From Pyropia haitanensis (taxonomy: Eukaryota > Rhodophyta > Bangiophyceae > Bangiales > Bangiaceae), in the NCBI GenBank assembly GCA_008729055.1, contig SDUX01000004.1, forward strand, positions 2,108,001-2,172,000: DNA of 64,000 nucleotides, given 5' to 3'. A program made the translations under genes and the position numbers. Below, piece after piece: positions 31,961-41,864 of the stretch. Position 1 is the first letter of the stretch. The number at the start of each line of letters is the position of its first letter. The notes under the pieces were generated by a model. That model worked only from the letters and a program-made list of their open reading frames with translations, was not told the DNA's origin and did no database searches.

Positions 31961-34900
31961 ATGCGATCCTCACCTGGCTCCTCCCCGGCGCGAGTCTCGA
32001 GCCGCGCCCACCAGCCGCCGCTGGGCGATGCCAGTGTCGCGGACGGTGGCAGCGCCGAAGCGGACGAGTCGGCCGACCCGCCGCCGCCGCCGGCGACGCC
32101 CGCGAGCGCCGCTGACGTCGCCGCCGTCGGGCTGGATCTATGGGCGGCCGGGGACGCGTCCGCCGCGGGCAGCGGCCAGCGTGGGGGCGCCCTTTGGACG
32201 ACCGCCGCTGCGGCCAGGCGGGCCTCGTGCGACGCCGTCGCGACGGGTGCCGCGGCGGGCACCGTTCCCGCCATTGACGTTGCCGCCAACGTCGACGCGG
32301 GCCGGCGGTGGGCCGTACCGCAGCCCGACGGCAACTCTACCGACGGCTCCACCACCTCCTCCACCTCGAACTCGTCGGTGAACAGCTCGGAAAGCAGGAC
32401 GGGCAGCTCTGGGAGCAGCTCCTTTGGACGTGCTGGCCCGCAGGTGGGCAGCTTTGGTGCAGCCGCTTTGTCGTCGGACTTGACGGGCCACCGCACTACC
32501 CGACGCAGCGGCCGCACGCGTCGTCGTGGCCGCGCGCTGTCCATCTTTGACCTGGTCGCGCACAACGTGGCCGCGCCGGGCACGTCGCTCGAGTCACCGG
32601 GGCTGTCGGGCATCGGCTCGGCGCAGGCGCTGTTGGGCTTGTCCCGCCCGTTGGGAGGGGCGGGCGATTCTTCCAGCAACCTGGACAGTGAGTATGGCGT
32701 CAATGACGCTGTCCTGCTGGGCGGCCGGTCATGGGCTCAGCGACGAGCGTTGGGGCGGCCTGGGGGAGGGGCTGTCACGTCACCGGGGAACACGTCGCCG
32801 AGGGTGTCCCCGTCTTCCAGCGGGCAAGGAAGGGGGTCGGAGCACAACGGCGGCGAGCCGTCTTCGCGGCCTGTCGAAAGCGCTGACGATGGGATACAAC
32901 CGGTCGCGACGACAGCTACGACGACGGCATTGACGACCGCGGTGGGCGCCCCAACTGCCTCCCCATCAGTCGGCGTCGGCGGAGGTGCCAGTGGTGCTGA
33001 CGTGGACCGGCCGCCTGGTGCACCTGCGCGGTCGATGGCCCTGGGTTTGGACCTTAATGTTGCCGCCGTGCGGCGGCTTCAAGCGGCGTACATGGCGGCT
33101 GACCCCTACGACCATGGCTTGGAGAAGGAAGCCTTCACGTCTGTCACGTCTGAATTCTTGCAGCAGTACACGGCTGCCGACTCGTCAGCCTTCTTTTCCC
33201 TTTTTGACACGGCTGCACTTGGTCGCGTCAAGATCCGCCAGTTCATCTGTGGTGTGTGCCTGCTGTGCCGCACGACGCGGGAGGAGCACATCCGCTTCCT
33301 GTTTTACATGTTTGATCATGCCGGTGCCGGCGTTTTACAGCTGCCCGCCGTCACACAGGCGCTGATGCTGCTCAACCGAATGGCCGTGGCGGTGGCGGCG
33401 TCGGCGGCCGCCGCGTCGTTGGCACAGGCGGGTGGTGGAGGTGGGGGCGGGGACGGGAGCTTCTCTCATCCCGCGGCAACGCCGGCACAGGCTATCGCGG
33501 GCTCTGCCGCCTGGGATGAAGGGGATGAGAGCCTTGAAGAGTTTTCCGAGGCAGACCTCTCTGAGTTTGTCGCTGCCGCCATTGCCGCCGACGTTGGGGA
33601 CGGTGGTGTCGGCAGCGGTGACGGCAGTGGCGGTCGCGGTGGTGGCAGCGGCGGCAGCGGCAGCGTCGGCCGTGCCACCGGCACCAGCAGCAGTGCTGCC
33701 GCCGCCCCGCGCGGCGTAACGTTCTCCGAGTTTGCAAACCTGATCGAGGCCCACGTGCCGACTGCGGCGTGGCTGGACGTGTTGTCTTCCGCGACAGGGG
33801 AGCCCTTGCCGGGTCTGCGGGACACCAAGGAGAGGGAGCTGGTGACGCTCGAGCTGGAGCGCAGCGGCATCCTCGACGCGCACTCTGTGTCCCCATCTCC
33901 ATCGATTCATGGGGGACGGCTCTACACTGGAGGTGGGGGCGCGGGAGCAGCAGCAGGGCTTCCCCCATTTGGTCGCGATGGCATGTCGCCAGTCGGCGAC
34001 GCACGCACATCCTCTCCGCGTACTGCGGGGGCGGCGACCGCGGCCGCCGCCATGGACACGCTCACCCTTGGGCCCACGCCCCACGTGTCTGGCAGCGGCG
34101 CCGTGGCCGGCGCAGGTCTGGGAGCCTCCCCCGACGCGCTTCCGCCTCGTTTTCAGCCCGCCCCTTCGCAGGCCCCCGGCGACGTTCCGGTGCGCAGCAG
34201 CAGCTCGCTGCGTTTGGCTGCCCGCGGCGGTGAGCCATCGCCACTGGCGTCGGGCGCCATTGACGTCCCGGCCGCGTCCGGCTCCCGGTCGCGGCTGGCG
34301 CCTGATTCGCCGCTCGCTGCTGAGCCGATCGCTGAGGCCGCCCGCAAGAGTGGTGGCGGTGGCGGTGGCATCGGCGGCGGCGGCAGCCTGCCGGGGCCCA
34401 AACATACCCGCGTTCGTCGTAGCAAGCGGTTGACGGGTCGAGATGCCGGTACCTTTGCCACTGGGTTTGACTCGTCTTTTTCAATCGATTATGAGAGTCT
34501 GAAGCTGAAGAAGGTGATTGGCCGCGGCGCGTGCGCGACGGTGTGGTCTGCGTCGTGGCTGCGCATGGCCGTCGCGGTCAAGATATTCGACGACCCGTCG
34601 CTTGATGGGGGTGGGGGCGCTGATGGTGTGGGCGTCGGTGACCGGCCGAGCGGCGACATGGGCAGCGGCGGCGGCAGCGGTGGCAGCGGTGACGGTGCTG
34701 GGGTAACGGCACAGGCCCATCGGGCGCGGCTGTCTGACTACCTGCGTGAGATTGAGACGCTGTCCCAAATCCGGCACCCGCACCTGCTCTTCATCATGGG
34801 CATGTGCTCCGTCCCGCGGCTGTGTATTGTGTCGGAGCTGTACGAGGGCGGCTCTGTGCACGAGCTGCTGCATGGGCGGAATGGTCACCCGTTTGCTCCG

Positions 34901-36715
34901 TCCCAGGCGCTCACGCTGGTGCTAGGCGTGGCTCGGGGGATGCTCTACCTTCACTCTTCGACGCCCGTTATTCTGCACCGCGACCTCAAAGCGAGCAACA
35001 TCCTCGTCAACAAGGCGGTGAGCCACGCGGTGATATGTGATTTCGGGCTCTCTCGCCTATCAGAGCACGCGGCCTCCCAATCCCGCACCGGCGGGTCGAC
35101 CAACCCTCCTGTCCCTGTTGGTACGGCCTACACCATGGCACCCGAGGTAATGGTCGGCGACCCCTACACGTCGGCGGCTGATGTCTACTCGTTTGGGGTG
35201 GTGTTGTGGGAGATGTGGACGGGGCGGGTGCCCTTCCCGGGCCTGAAGCCAATCCAGCTGATGTTTGCCGTCTCTGAAGGCAACCGTCCTCCGTTGGATG
35301 AAGCCGACGCGTGGTGTTCCGAGCTGGCGGATCTCGTCCGCTGCTGCTGGCGGGAGGCTCCCGCGGAGCGCCCCGACTTTGACACCATCCTGGACGTCCT
35401 CGAATCGGCCACCATCAACACGCACGCACTGTCAGTGGAGGCAGCCGCTCACGGTATCTCTTCGCTGTCTGTGCCCGCTGGCGCGTCGTCGAGTGCCGAC
35501 GGCTCTTTCCGGCCCGGTGGTGTGACCAACCTGGAGGGCTTCGTCCGCTCCGGGTCGAGCCGTGCATCGATGGGTGCCAGCCCGCGCAGCCGCCGCAGCG
35601 GTGGCATGGCAGGTGCGGCGGCAAGGCGCGTTCGTGGTGAGGCAGTGTCGTCAGCGGGCTTTTCGCTAGGTGCGGCGTCTGGCACCGCCCCCCGCGCCGC
35701 GCCATCAGCGTCGGGGAGTGCGGCGGCGGTACCAGCCGGGACTGGTCGCACGGCGGGGGTGGCGCCGCTGCCGCCACCGCCGGCGCCTGCAGCGCCCGCC
35801 GCTGTGGCTCAGCGGACGAGCTCACCATTGGAGGCGGGTAGACTCATTGCGGATGCGGTGGCGCGGTCGGGCCTAGTGCCGGAACCGCCCAAGTCGTCTA
35901 GCGGCGATGGTGACAGCGTCGGCAGGGGCAGCGGCGGTGGTAGCAGCGGCAGCGACGCTGACCGTGTGGCGGCTGCGACACGGGAGCTGCTTGAGGCGGC
36001 CAGCCAGCGCGACTCGGCCCGCGTGCGCGCGCTGCTCGCGCTCGGCGCGAGCCCTCGATGGGTAGATTATGACCGCCGAACTGCGCTGATGGTGGCCGCT
36101 GCCGAGGGCGGCGTCGACGTGGTTGCGGACCTCCTCGCGGCGGGCGCGCTGGTGAACGCTCGTGACCGCTGGGGGCACACCCCTCTGGACGACGCGCTGC
36201 AAATGGCATGCATCATTGAGCAGGAAGAAGAGGAGGATGGGGATGAGAGCGAGGACGGCGCCGTTGGTGGCGACGACGGCGGGGGAGAGGGCGGCGGGGG
36301 TGCCAGAGGGGGCGGCGGTGCCGGCGAAAGGAACGGCCACGGTGGCGGCTCTGGCAACCGTGACGGCAGCGGCGATGGCGACGGCGGCGGTGGCGGCGGC
36401 GGCGGTGGTGGTGGCAGCGCGGGAGGTGCTGGTGGGGATGGTGGGGGCGAGGGCGCCGGCAGCGGTACCGCGCCCGCACTGGCCGATTACACGGCGGTGG
36501 TGGCGCTGTTACGGCTGGCCGGCGGGGTCGAGTCGTCAGAGCTGGCGGACTCCCGCCACCGCTCCTACCGCCGCACGCCGGCCAAGGCGGCCGGGAGGGG
36601 GGGGGGGCGGGCCCCAGAGGAGGCGGCCGTTGGCGATGCGGGCGCCGATGGCACCGCTGCACGGCGCGCCGCGTCGGGCGATGCGGCCGGCGCGGGTGCC
36701 CAATCCGGGCAGTAA
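31961..36715 (+). CDS. EF-hand-like / TKL (Raf-like) kinase / ankyrin protein
   Basis: The first ATG in the long frame is at 31961, giving 1584 residues. The N-terminal ~370 residues are Ser/Gly-rich and disordered. Residues ~379-467 (AADPYDHGLEKEAF ... SLFDTAALGRVKIRQF ... FYMFDHAGAGVLQLPAVTQA) resemble paired EF-hands, but the Ca2+-loop acids are largely missing. After a second disordered linker the kinase spans ~845-1149. It has Gly loop IGRGACATVW, VAVKIF with the ATP-binding Lys, a ~40-residue Gly insert before helix C (LREIETL), HRDLKASN at 1006, DFGLS at ~1027, GTAYTMAPEV and DVYSFGVVLWEM. KASN in place of KPEN marks a TKL/Raf-like Ser/Thr kinase. A Pro/Ala linker leads to about two ankyrin repeats (~1339-1410: ARVRALLALGASP, RTALMVAAAEGG, GHTPLDDAL). 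Such proteins are MAP3K-type signalling kinases. All catalytic residues are present, and the frame is intact over 4.75 kb. Confidence 0.88.
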   Translation: MRSSPGSSPARVSSRAHQPPLGDASVADGGSAEADESADPPPPPATPASAADVAAVGLDLWAAGDASAAGSGQRGGALWTTAAAARRASCDAVATGAAAGTVPAIDVAANVDAGRRWAVPQPDGNSTDGSTTSSTSNSSVNSSESRTGSSGSSSFGRAGPQVGSFGAAALSSDLTGHRTTRRSGRTRRRGRALSIFDLVAHNVAAPGTSLESPGLSGIGSAQALLGLSRPLGGAGDSSSNLDSEYGVNDAVLLGGRSWAQRRALGRPGGGAVTSPGNTSPRVSPSSSGQGRGSEHNGGEPSSRPVESADDGIQPVATTATTTALTTAVGAPTASPSVGVGGGASGADVDRPPGAPARSMALGLDLNVAAVRRLQAAYMAADPYDHGLEKEAFTSVTSEFLQQYTAADSSAFFSLFDTAALGRVKIRQFICGVCLLCRTTREEHIRFLFYMFDHAGAGVLQLPAVTQALMLLNRMAVAVAASAAAASLAQAGGGGGGGDGSFSHPAATPAQAIAGSAAWDEGDESLEEFSEADLSEFVAAAIAADVGDGGVGSGDGSGGRGGGSGGSGSVGRATGTSSSAAAAPRGVTFSEFANLIEAHVPTAAWLDVLSSATGEPLPGLRDTKERELVTLELERSGILDAHSVSPSPSIHGGRLYTGGGGAGAAAGLPPFGRDGMSPVGDARTSSPRTAGAATAAAAMDTLTLGPTPHVSGSGAVAGAGLGASPDALPPRFQPAPSQAPGDVPVRSSSSLRLAARGGEPSPLASGAIDVPAASGSRSRLAPDSPLAAEPIAEAARKSGGGGGGIGGGGSLPGPKHTRVRRSKRLTGRDAGTFATGFDSSFSIDYESLKLKKVIGRGACATVWSASWLRMAVAVKIFDDPSLDGGGGADGVGVGDRPSGDMGSGGGSGGSGDGAGVTAQAHRARLSDYLREIETLSQIRHPHLLFIMGMCSVPRLCIVSELYEGGSVHELLHGRNGHPFAPSQALTLVLGVARGMLYLHSSTPVILHRDLKASNILVNKAVSHAVICDFGLSRLSEHAASQSRTGGSTNPPVPVGTAYTMAPEVMVGDPYTSAADVYSFGVVLWEMWTGRVPFPGLKPIQLMFAVSEGNRPPLDEADAWCSELADLVRCCWREAPAERPDFDTILDVLESATINTHALSVEAAAHGISSLSVPAGASSSADGSFRPGGVTNLEGFVRSGSSRASMGASPRSRRSGGMAGAAARRVRGEAVSSAGFSLGAASGTAPRAAPSASGSAAAVPAGTGRTAGVAPLPPPPAPAAPAAVAQRTSSPLEAGRLIADAVARSGLVPEPPKSSSGDGDSVGRGSGGGSSGSDADRVAAATRELLEAASQRDSARVRALLALGASPRWVDYDRRTALMVAAAEGGVDVVADLLAAGALVNARDRWGHTPLDDALQMACIIEQEEEEDGDESEDGAVGGDDGGGEGGGGARGGGGAGERNGHGGGSGNRDGSGDGDGGGGGGGGGGGSAGGAGGDGGGEGAGSGTAPALADYTAVVALLRLAGGVESSELADSRHRSYRRTPAKAAGRGGGRAPEEAAVGDAGADGTAARRAASGDAAGAGAQSGQ

Positions 36716-37181
36716 ACGCGGCCTCGCGGCCAGCGCCACCCAGTCGATCAGTCCTGCGACGTCGGTTTTTTTTCGTGTGAGGCGGCCCCTGTCAAAGACG
36801 TCGGCGTTCATGCTATGGCTCCGCGCCCAGCTCCCGCGATGCCTCCAGCCGCGCCTTGGCCCCCCGCACCGCCGCACCGGCGGCGGCGGCGGCGGCGCGC
36901 CCCCCCGCCCCGGCGGCGGCGGCGCGCCTTCCCGCCCCGGCGGCGGCGGCCGCCGCGGCGCGTCCCCCCGCCCCGCCGATGGCGGGGCGGCACCGTCGGC
37001 GCACGCGGCGGCGGAGGCGGTGGCGGCGGCAACGGCGGGGCCGCCAGGGGCGGCCGCCCAGCCCGCAGCGCGACCGCCTCCCCCCACCCCCGGCGCCGCC
37101 GCCGCGGCCGGCCGGCCGCCAGGGACCCGTCCGCCCCGGCCGGCCGCCACCGCCGCCGCCCACCGCCGCCGGCCCGCCGCT

Positions 37182-37214
<33 letters not shown>

Positions 37215-37817
37215 CGCCCGCGACGGCCAACGCGTCGCCGCCGACGGGCGCGCCGCTGGGGGGCAGGCCGCGGCAGCGCGAGTGGATGAGTGCCTCGCAG
37301 AGGTTGGCGGCGCCGACGCGGCGTGCGTCGCCGCCGTCACCGCCGCCGCCGACGCCACTGCAGGGGGGCGCGTCGGTATAAAGCCCGTCCGCCGACGGGG
37401 GGGGGGCGTGGGGCGGTGCGGGGCCCCCCGCCGCCGCGGCCGGCGGAGGCCGCCGCGCCAGGGGCGGCGGAAAGGCCGACTGCAGCGGGCCCGCCGCGGC
37501 GGCACTCCCCCCGCCGGGCGAGGCGCCGCCGGCGGTGTCGGCGGCGGCGGCGGCGGCGGCGGTGGCGGCGGTGCTGGCAGTAGGGGGGGGACGGGGGACG
37601 CCGCCGCCGCCGAGGTGGCCCCGGTCGCCGCCGTTGCCGCGGGGAGGAGGCAGCTAGGGGAGGGGAGGGGGGGAGGGCGGGAGGTGGAGAGACGGGGGGG
37701 GGGGGGGAGGGGGGGTGTGGGTGGAGGGCGGGGGGTGGGGGGGTGGGAGGGGAGGGGGGTGGCGGGCGGGCGGGGGGGGGGGAAGGGGGTGGGGGGACGG
37801 GGGGTGTGGGGGGGGGG
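36716..37817. repeat. Low-complexity intergenic tract
   Basis: GCC and GGC triplets (36850-37560) then G-rich sequence with runs of 9-13 G (37690-37820). Frames here are Pro/Arg/Ala/Gly repeats. One plus-strand stretch (VDECLAEVGGADAACVAAV near 37285) is less repetitive, but nothing supports it as a gene. Confidence 0.45.
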
Positions 37818-38038
37818 TAGTGCTGCGGATTGTAGGTCGCGGGCGCGGCCAGGCCCCGCACGACGTCCGCCTCAAACGCGTCCACGTTGGCGGCGCTGCC
37901 TTCCACGTTCCGCGTGGTCGTGCAGAAGCGGCCGTCTTTGCCGCCGCCGCCGCCCCGGCCGCCGACGCCGACGCTCGCCGCTTGGGCGACGACCGCGGAG
38001 GTGGCCCAGACCAGGGTTGGGGAGCGCGGCGCGACCAT
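37818..38038 (-). CDS. Possible exon or small protein, unknown
   Basis: From the ATG at 38038 the frame reads a hydrophobic Ala/Val start, a Gly run, then a varied stretch DGRFCTTTRNVEGSAANVDA and EADVVRGLAAPATYNPQHY before dissolving into a proline run. The varied part does not look like the repeats around it and may be the 5' exon of a gene whose rest lies in the low-complexity DNA to the left. No family is recognised. Confidence 0.3.
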
Positions 38039-39138
38039 GGTTGTCGAACGATTCCAGCGGCGGAAAGGGAGACGGTGGGGGCGGAGCAGCGGGAGGGGCA
38101 AGGGGAGCCCAGGGTCGGCCCTAGGCAGTGGTGGTGCGGCTTGCGCGGCTACTCCTCAGCGGTCTCCCGGACGTGGGCGCCCGCTGCTCCACGAGGTGGC
38201 CGCCTTCAAGTAGCGCTGCTGGGAGAGCGCCGAGTCCCACCGGCGAGGGTGTCCAAACCGCTGCCCGCCGCCAGCAAGAAGTAGGTCTGCACACCGCCCT
38301 CGCCTTTTTGCCAACTCCCCGCAGCCCCCTTCCCCTGTGCCGCCATCGCATTGCCTATTCCCCCCCCCCCCCCCGACGAGCCGGCGGCGAGCCGCCCGGC
38401 CGCAGCCACCCTCGCGGCCGCCCCGCACGTGCGGCGCGCGGGGAGCCTCCTCCGTGCCGCCCACCCAACGCCGCGGGCACGAAGCCGACGGGGCGCGCTA
38501 CCGACCGCCCCCCGCAGCCACCCTCCCCCGTTTCCAAGCTACGCTCCCCCCCCCCCCCCCCCGACACACCCCATAGCCCAGTCTCCTCTCCCGCAACGCG
38601 CAGCGCCGCGCAGGCCGAAACGACAGGCGCGCCCGACAGCCGCCGATTACAGACCGCGCGTATGGCCACGCCGCCGGCCCCGCCGCCACGCCAGCGGGTA
38701 AGCGGCGCGCAGTGGACACGCGCCGCCCGCGTCGGTCGACCGGCCGGCCGCACCACGCCGGCCGCCCCGTTGACGGTGGCTCACGGGCGGGCCATCGTCT
38801 CAACCCCTGCGCTGCCATCCCGCCGCAAGAAGCGCTCCCCAGACTCGCCGCCAGGGCCCCGCCCCAGACCCACGCACCGGCTCCGCCCCGCGACCCGCGC
38901 AGACATATTGTCTCGACGCCACTGCCGGAACCTGGTCATCGACGGCGCGCGCGGAGCGTATTGGCCTATTCACTTGCGTTTCATATTCAGGCCGCGTCCC
39001 CCACGGAACGGATGCACTCACCTTTCCCGGATCCACGTCAAGAACGGAGGCGTCAAGGAGCCTCCGTCGCACGCATGACTCATGTAATCGATGACAATTT
39101 TGCCTTTGTACTTGTACAATTCCCGCCACTCGGTGTCG
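38039..39138. other. Spacer upstream of the monooxygenase gene
   Basis: C-runs at 38360-38375 and 38547-38563; otherwise GC-rich with no recognisable coding or RNA feature. It should contain the monooxygenase promoter, but no element is clear enough to call. Confidence 0.4.
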
Positions 39139-39776
39139 ATGGCGCTCTGCTTTGCCGCTCGCGGCCTCCACGGCAAGATGGCCCATCGCCGACCGTCCCC
39201 CTCCCCTCCCGGCACCTCCCCCTCGTACGTCCCCACCCTTCCCTCCCCCACTTCCCCCCCCTCTGCCCCCGAGCGCCAACACGATGCCCTCCGCCTCCCC
39301 CCCCCCGCTGTCCCCCCCTCCCCCCTCCCCCTTCTCCCCCCCGGCGCGCGCGTCGCCATCATTGGCGCCGGCGCGGCGGGCCTGGCGACCGCGACCGCCA
39401 TGGCCGCGGCGGGCCTGGCCCCCGCCGTCCTCGAGGCCCGCGCCGGCCCCGGCGGCACCTGGGCGGGCGGCCCCACGACGGCCATCTACGAGCGCCTCCG
39501 CACCAACCTGCCCATCCAGGTGATGCAGTACACGGGGCGGCCGTTCCCGCCGGGCACGCCGGCCTACCCGCCGTGGCGGACCGTCGCGGGCTACCTGGAC
39601 CGCGTCGCGGCGCGCGTGCCGGGGGTGGTTCGGTATGGGGTGCATGTGGAGCGGGTGGAGCGGCTGGAGCGGCTGGGCGCGGGCCGGGGGGGGGGGGGGG
39701 GGGGGGGTGGGCCGTCACCACCCGCCCGGTGCGTGGGGGGAGTGGGGGGGTGGGGGGAGCAAACGGGGTGGCCCCG

Positions 39777-39818
<42 letters not shown>

Positions 39819-41274
39819 CCAGCCTCCGCCGCCTCTGCTGCCGCCGCGTCTGTGGCCGGCGGCGGCGGCACCCCCCCCCCCCCTCCCCCCGCGACGACCG
39901 ACACCTACGCCGCGGTCGTTGTCTGCACCGGCCACTACACGCGCCCGCGGGTGCCCGACCTGCCCGGCGCGGCCACCTTCCCCGGCACCGTCAGCCACTC
40001 GTTCCACTACAAGCACCCCGCCGCGTACGCGGGGCGGCGGGTGGTGCTGCTCGGCGCGGGCGCGTCGGGGGTGGACATTGCGGTGGACGTGGCCGACACG
40101 GCCGCGGCGGTGTTCCTTTCCCACCGGGGGTGCGCGGCGGCGGCAGTCAGGGAAGGGGGAGCGAAGGGGGGCGGCGGCGACGGTGGCGGCGGCGTCGGCG
40201 GTGGCTGCGGCGTCACCGAGGTGCCCGCCGTCACGTCCCTGCGGCCCGACGGCGGGGTGACCCTCGCGGACGGCACCACCCTCCCCGCCATTGACGACCT
40301 GCTGCTGTGCACCGGCTACGAGTTTACCTTTCCGTTTCTGGCGCCCGGCGAGGGCGGCGTCACCGTGCCGCCCGGCGGGTCCGTCGTCGACGGCCTGTAC
40401 CGGCAGCTGGTGGCGGTGGCGGCGCCGACGCTCGCGTTTGTGGGGCTCCCCATCAAGGTCGTGCCGCTGCCACTCTTCCAAGAGCAGGCCGCGTGGCTCG
40501 CCGCCGCGTGGACGGGGCGGCTGGCGCGGTCGCCCGAGGGGGGGGGTGACGCCGCCAGAGGGTGGGGGGGGGGCTCCCGCCCGCGGCGGCCATGGCCGCC
40601 GCCGAGGCGGCCGACGCGGCGACACGGCGGCGGCTGGGCGTGCCGGAGCGGTACCGGCACGTGCTGGCCGACGCGCAGTGGGAGTACCGGCGGCGGCTGT
40701 GCGATGAGATGGGTACGGCTTGGGGGAGGAGGGGGGGAGGAGGGGGCGGCGTGATAGAGACTGAGAGAGCCACAACAAGGGCGGTGTGGGGGGGGGGAGA
40801 GGCAGTATGCAGCGTGGCGCGCCCTGTGTGTGTGGCCCGTGTGTTGCGGTGGTCCCACAGCGGCGGCCGCGGCCGCCACGGCGGGGCCGTACGCGGCGGT
40901 CCCTGGCGACGGCGGCGGGCGTGGCGGGCGCGCTGGCGTGGCGGCGTGTGCGCGGCCGACTGACCGCCTGTTCCGGCCGCCGCGCATCACGCTCGGGGTG
41001 TGGTGCTCACTGCGCTGCGCGCCTCTGCCCCGCGTTTCGTTCCCTCATTGTCCATCGGCGCTCCCCCTCCCCCTCCCCACCCCATCTGGCAGGTGTCCCC
41101 CCCTTCCCGCCCGTCATCCGGGGCATGTACAACGACTCGGGGACGGCCAAGCGCGCCGACCCCGCGTCCTACCGCCACCGCGCGTACACGGTCATCGGCG
41201 ACGGGGAGGCGGACTTTCGGGTCACGTGGACGGGGGCGGGGGCGGCGCAGGGGCTGGACGTCACACCGCCGTGA
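39139..41274 (+). CDS. Flavin-containing monooxygenase (one intron, two frameshifts)
   Basis: The FAD-binding motif IIGAGAAGLATA (near 39360) follows a Ser/Pro/Arg-rich N-terminus that could target an organelle. The ATG at 39139 is my choice (another is at 39178). After RLRTNLPIQVMQY and PAYPPW the frame breaks at a 22-G run (39686-39707). It resumes with the FMO signature FPGTVSHSFHY (FxGxxxHxxxY, near 39980), the NADPH motif LLGAGASGVDIAVD (near 40050) and LLLCTGYEFTFPFL (near 40305). A second shift occurs near G runs at 40536-40573, then RRLGVPERYRHVL. A 380-nt intron joins in phase to a last exon (VPPFPPVIRGMYND ... YRHRAYTVIG) whose content fits the family's C-terminal tail. The enzyme would oxygenate soft nucleophiles (N or S) using NADPH and O2. 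Substrate cannot be told. It converges on the NT-C2 gene 243 bp away. Confidence 0.85.
40713..41092 (+). other. Intron of the monooxygenase gene
   Basis: Donor G|GTACGG at 40713 and acceptor CTGGCAG ending 41092 after a long C/T tract. Splicing joins DEMG to VPPFPP with correct phase, and the last exon matches the family tail, so this intron is well supported. Confidence 0.75.
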
Positions 41275-41517
41275 GAGTGGGGGGGAAGCGAGAGAGGGGG
41301 GGGGGGGGGACGCGGAGGGGCGGGGGGGGGGGGGGGGGGGGCGAACCGGGCGGAGGGGGCGGCTGCGGTGCGGTCGCGGCGGAGGCTGCGCCGACGGCAG
41401 AGCGGTGGGCGGCGCCCGTGCGCCACCGCGCGTCTGGGCGCAGCATGCGGCTGTCACGCTTTACACATTGTTCACACGTCCGGCGGCGCCCGCGGCGCCG
41501 CGCGGCGCCGCGGCCGC

Positions 41518-41832
41518 TCAACCCCCATCGCCGACCACCAGCGGGCGGCCGTCCCCCCCCGGCCGGCCACCCCCCCCCCTCCCCCGCTCCTCCGCTCGGC
41601 GGCGGCCGGCGGCCGGCCCGTACGGGCTCCGCGACATGACCATCCGCTCCTCCTCAAACGCGTCGCTGACGCGCTCCTGCATCGCGGCGAGCCACTCCCA
41701 CTCGCCCTCCCCCACGTCGCGCGCGCTGCGCCGGGCGGCCGCCTTGGCCACCCCCGCCGCCACCACCGCCGCCACCGTCTCGGCCGCGTCCACGCGCGAC
41801 GCGGCGACCGCGCGGGGGAGGTGGCAGCCACG

Positions 41833-41864
<32 letters not shown>

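Noticed and set aside
36536..37150. Minus-strand frame with varied sequence (FDRGRLTRKKTDVAGLIDW)
   Set aside because: Overlaps the end of the kinase frame on the other strand and its 3' flank; no start or domain.
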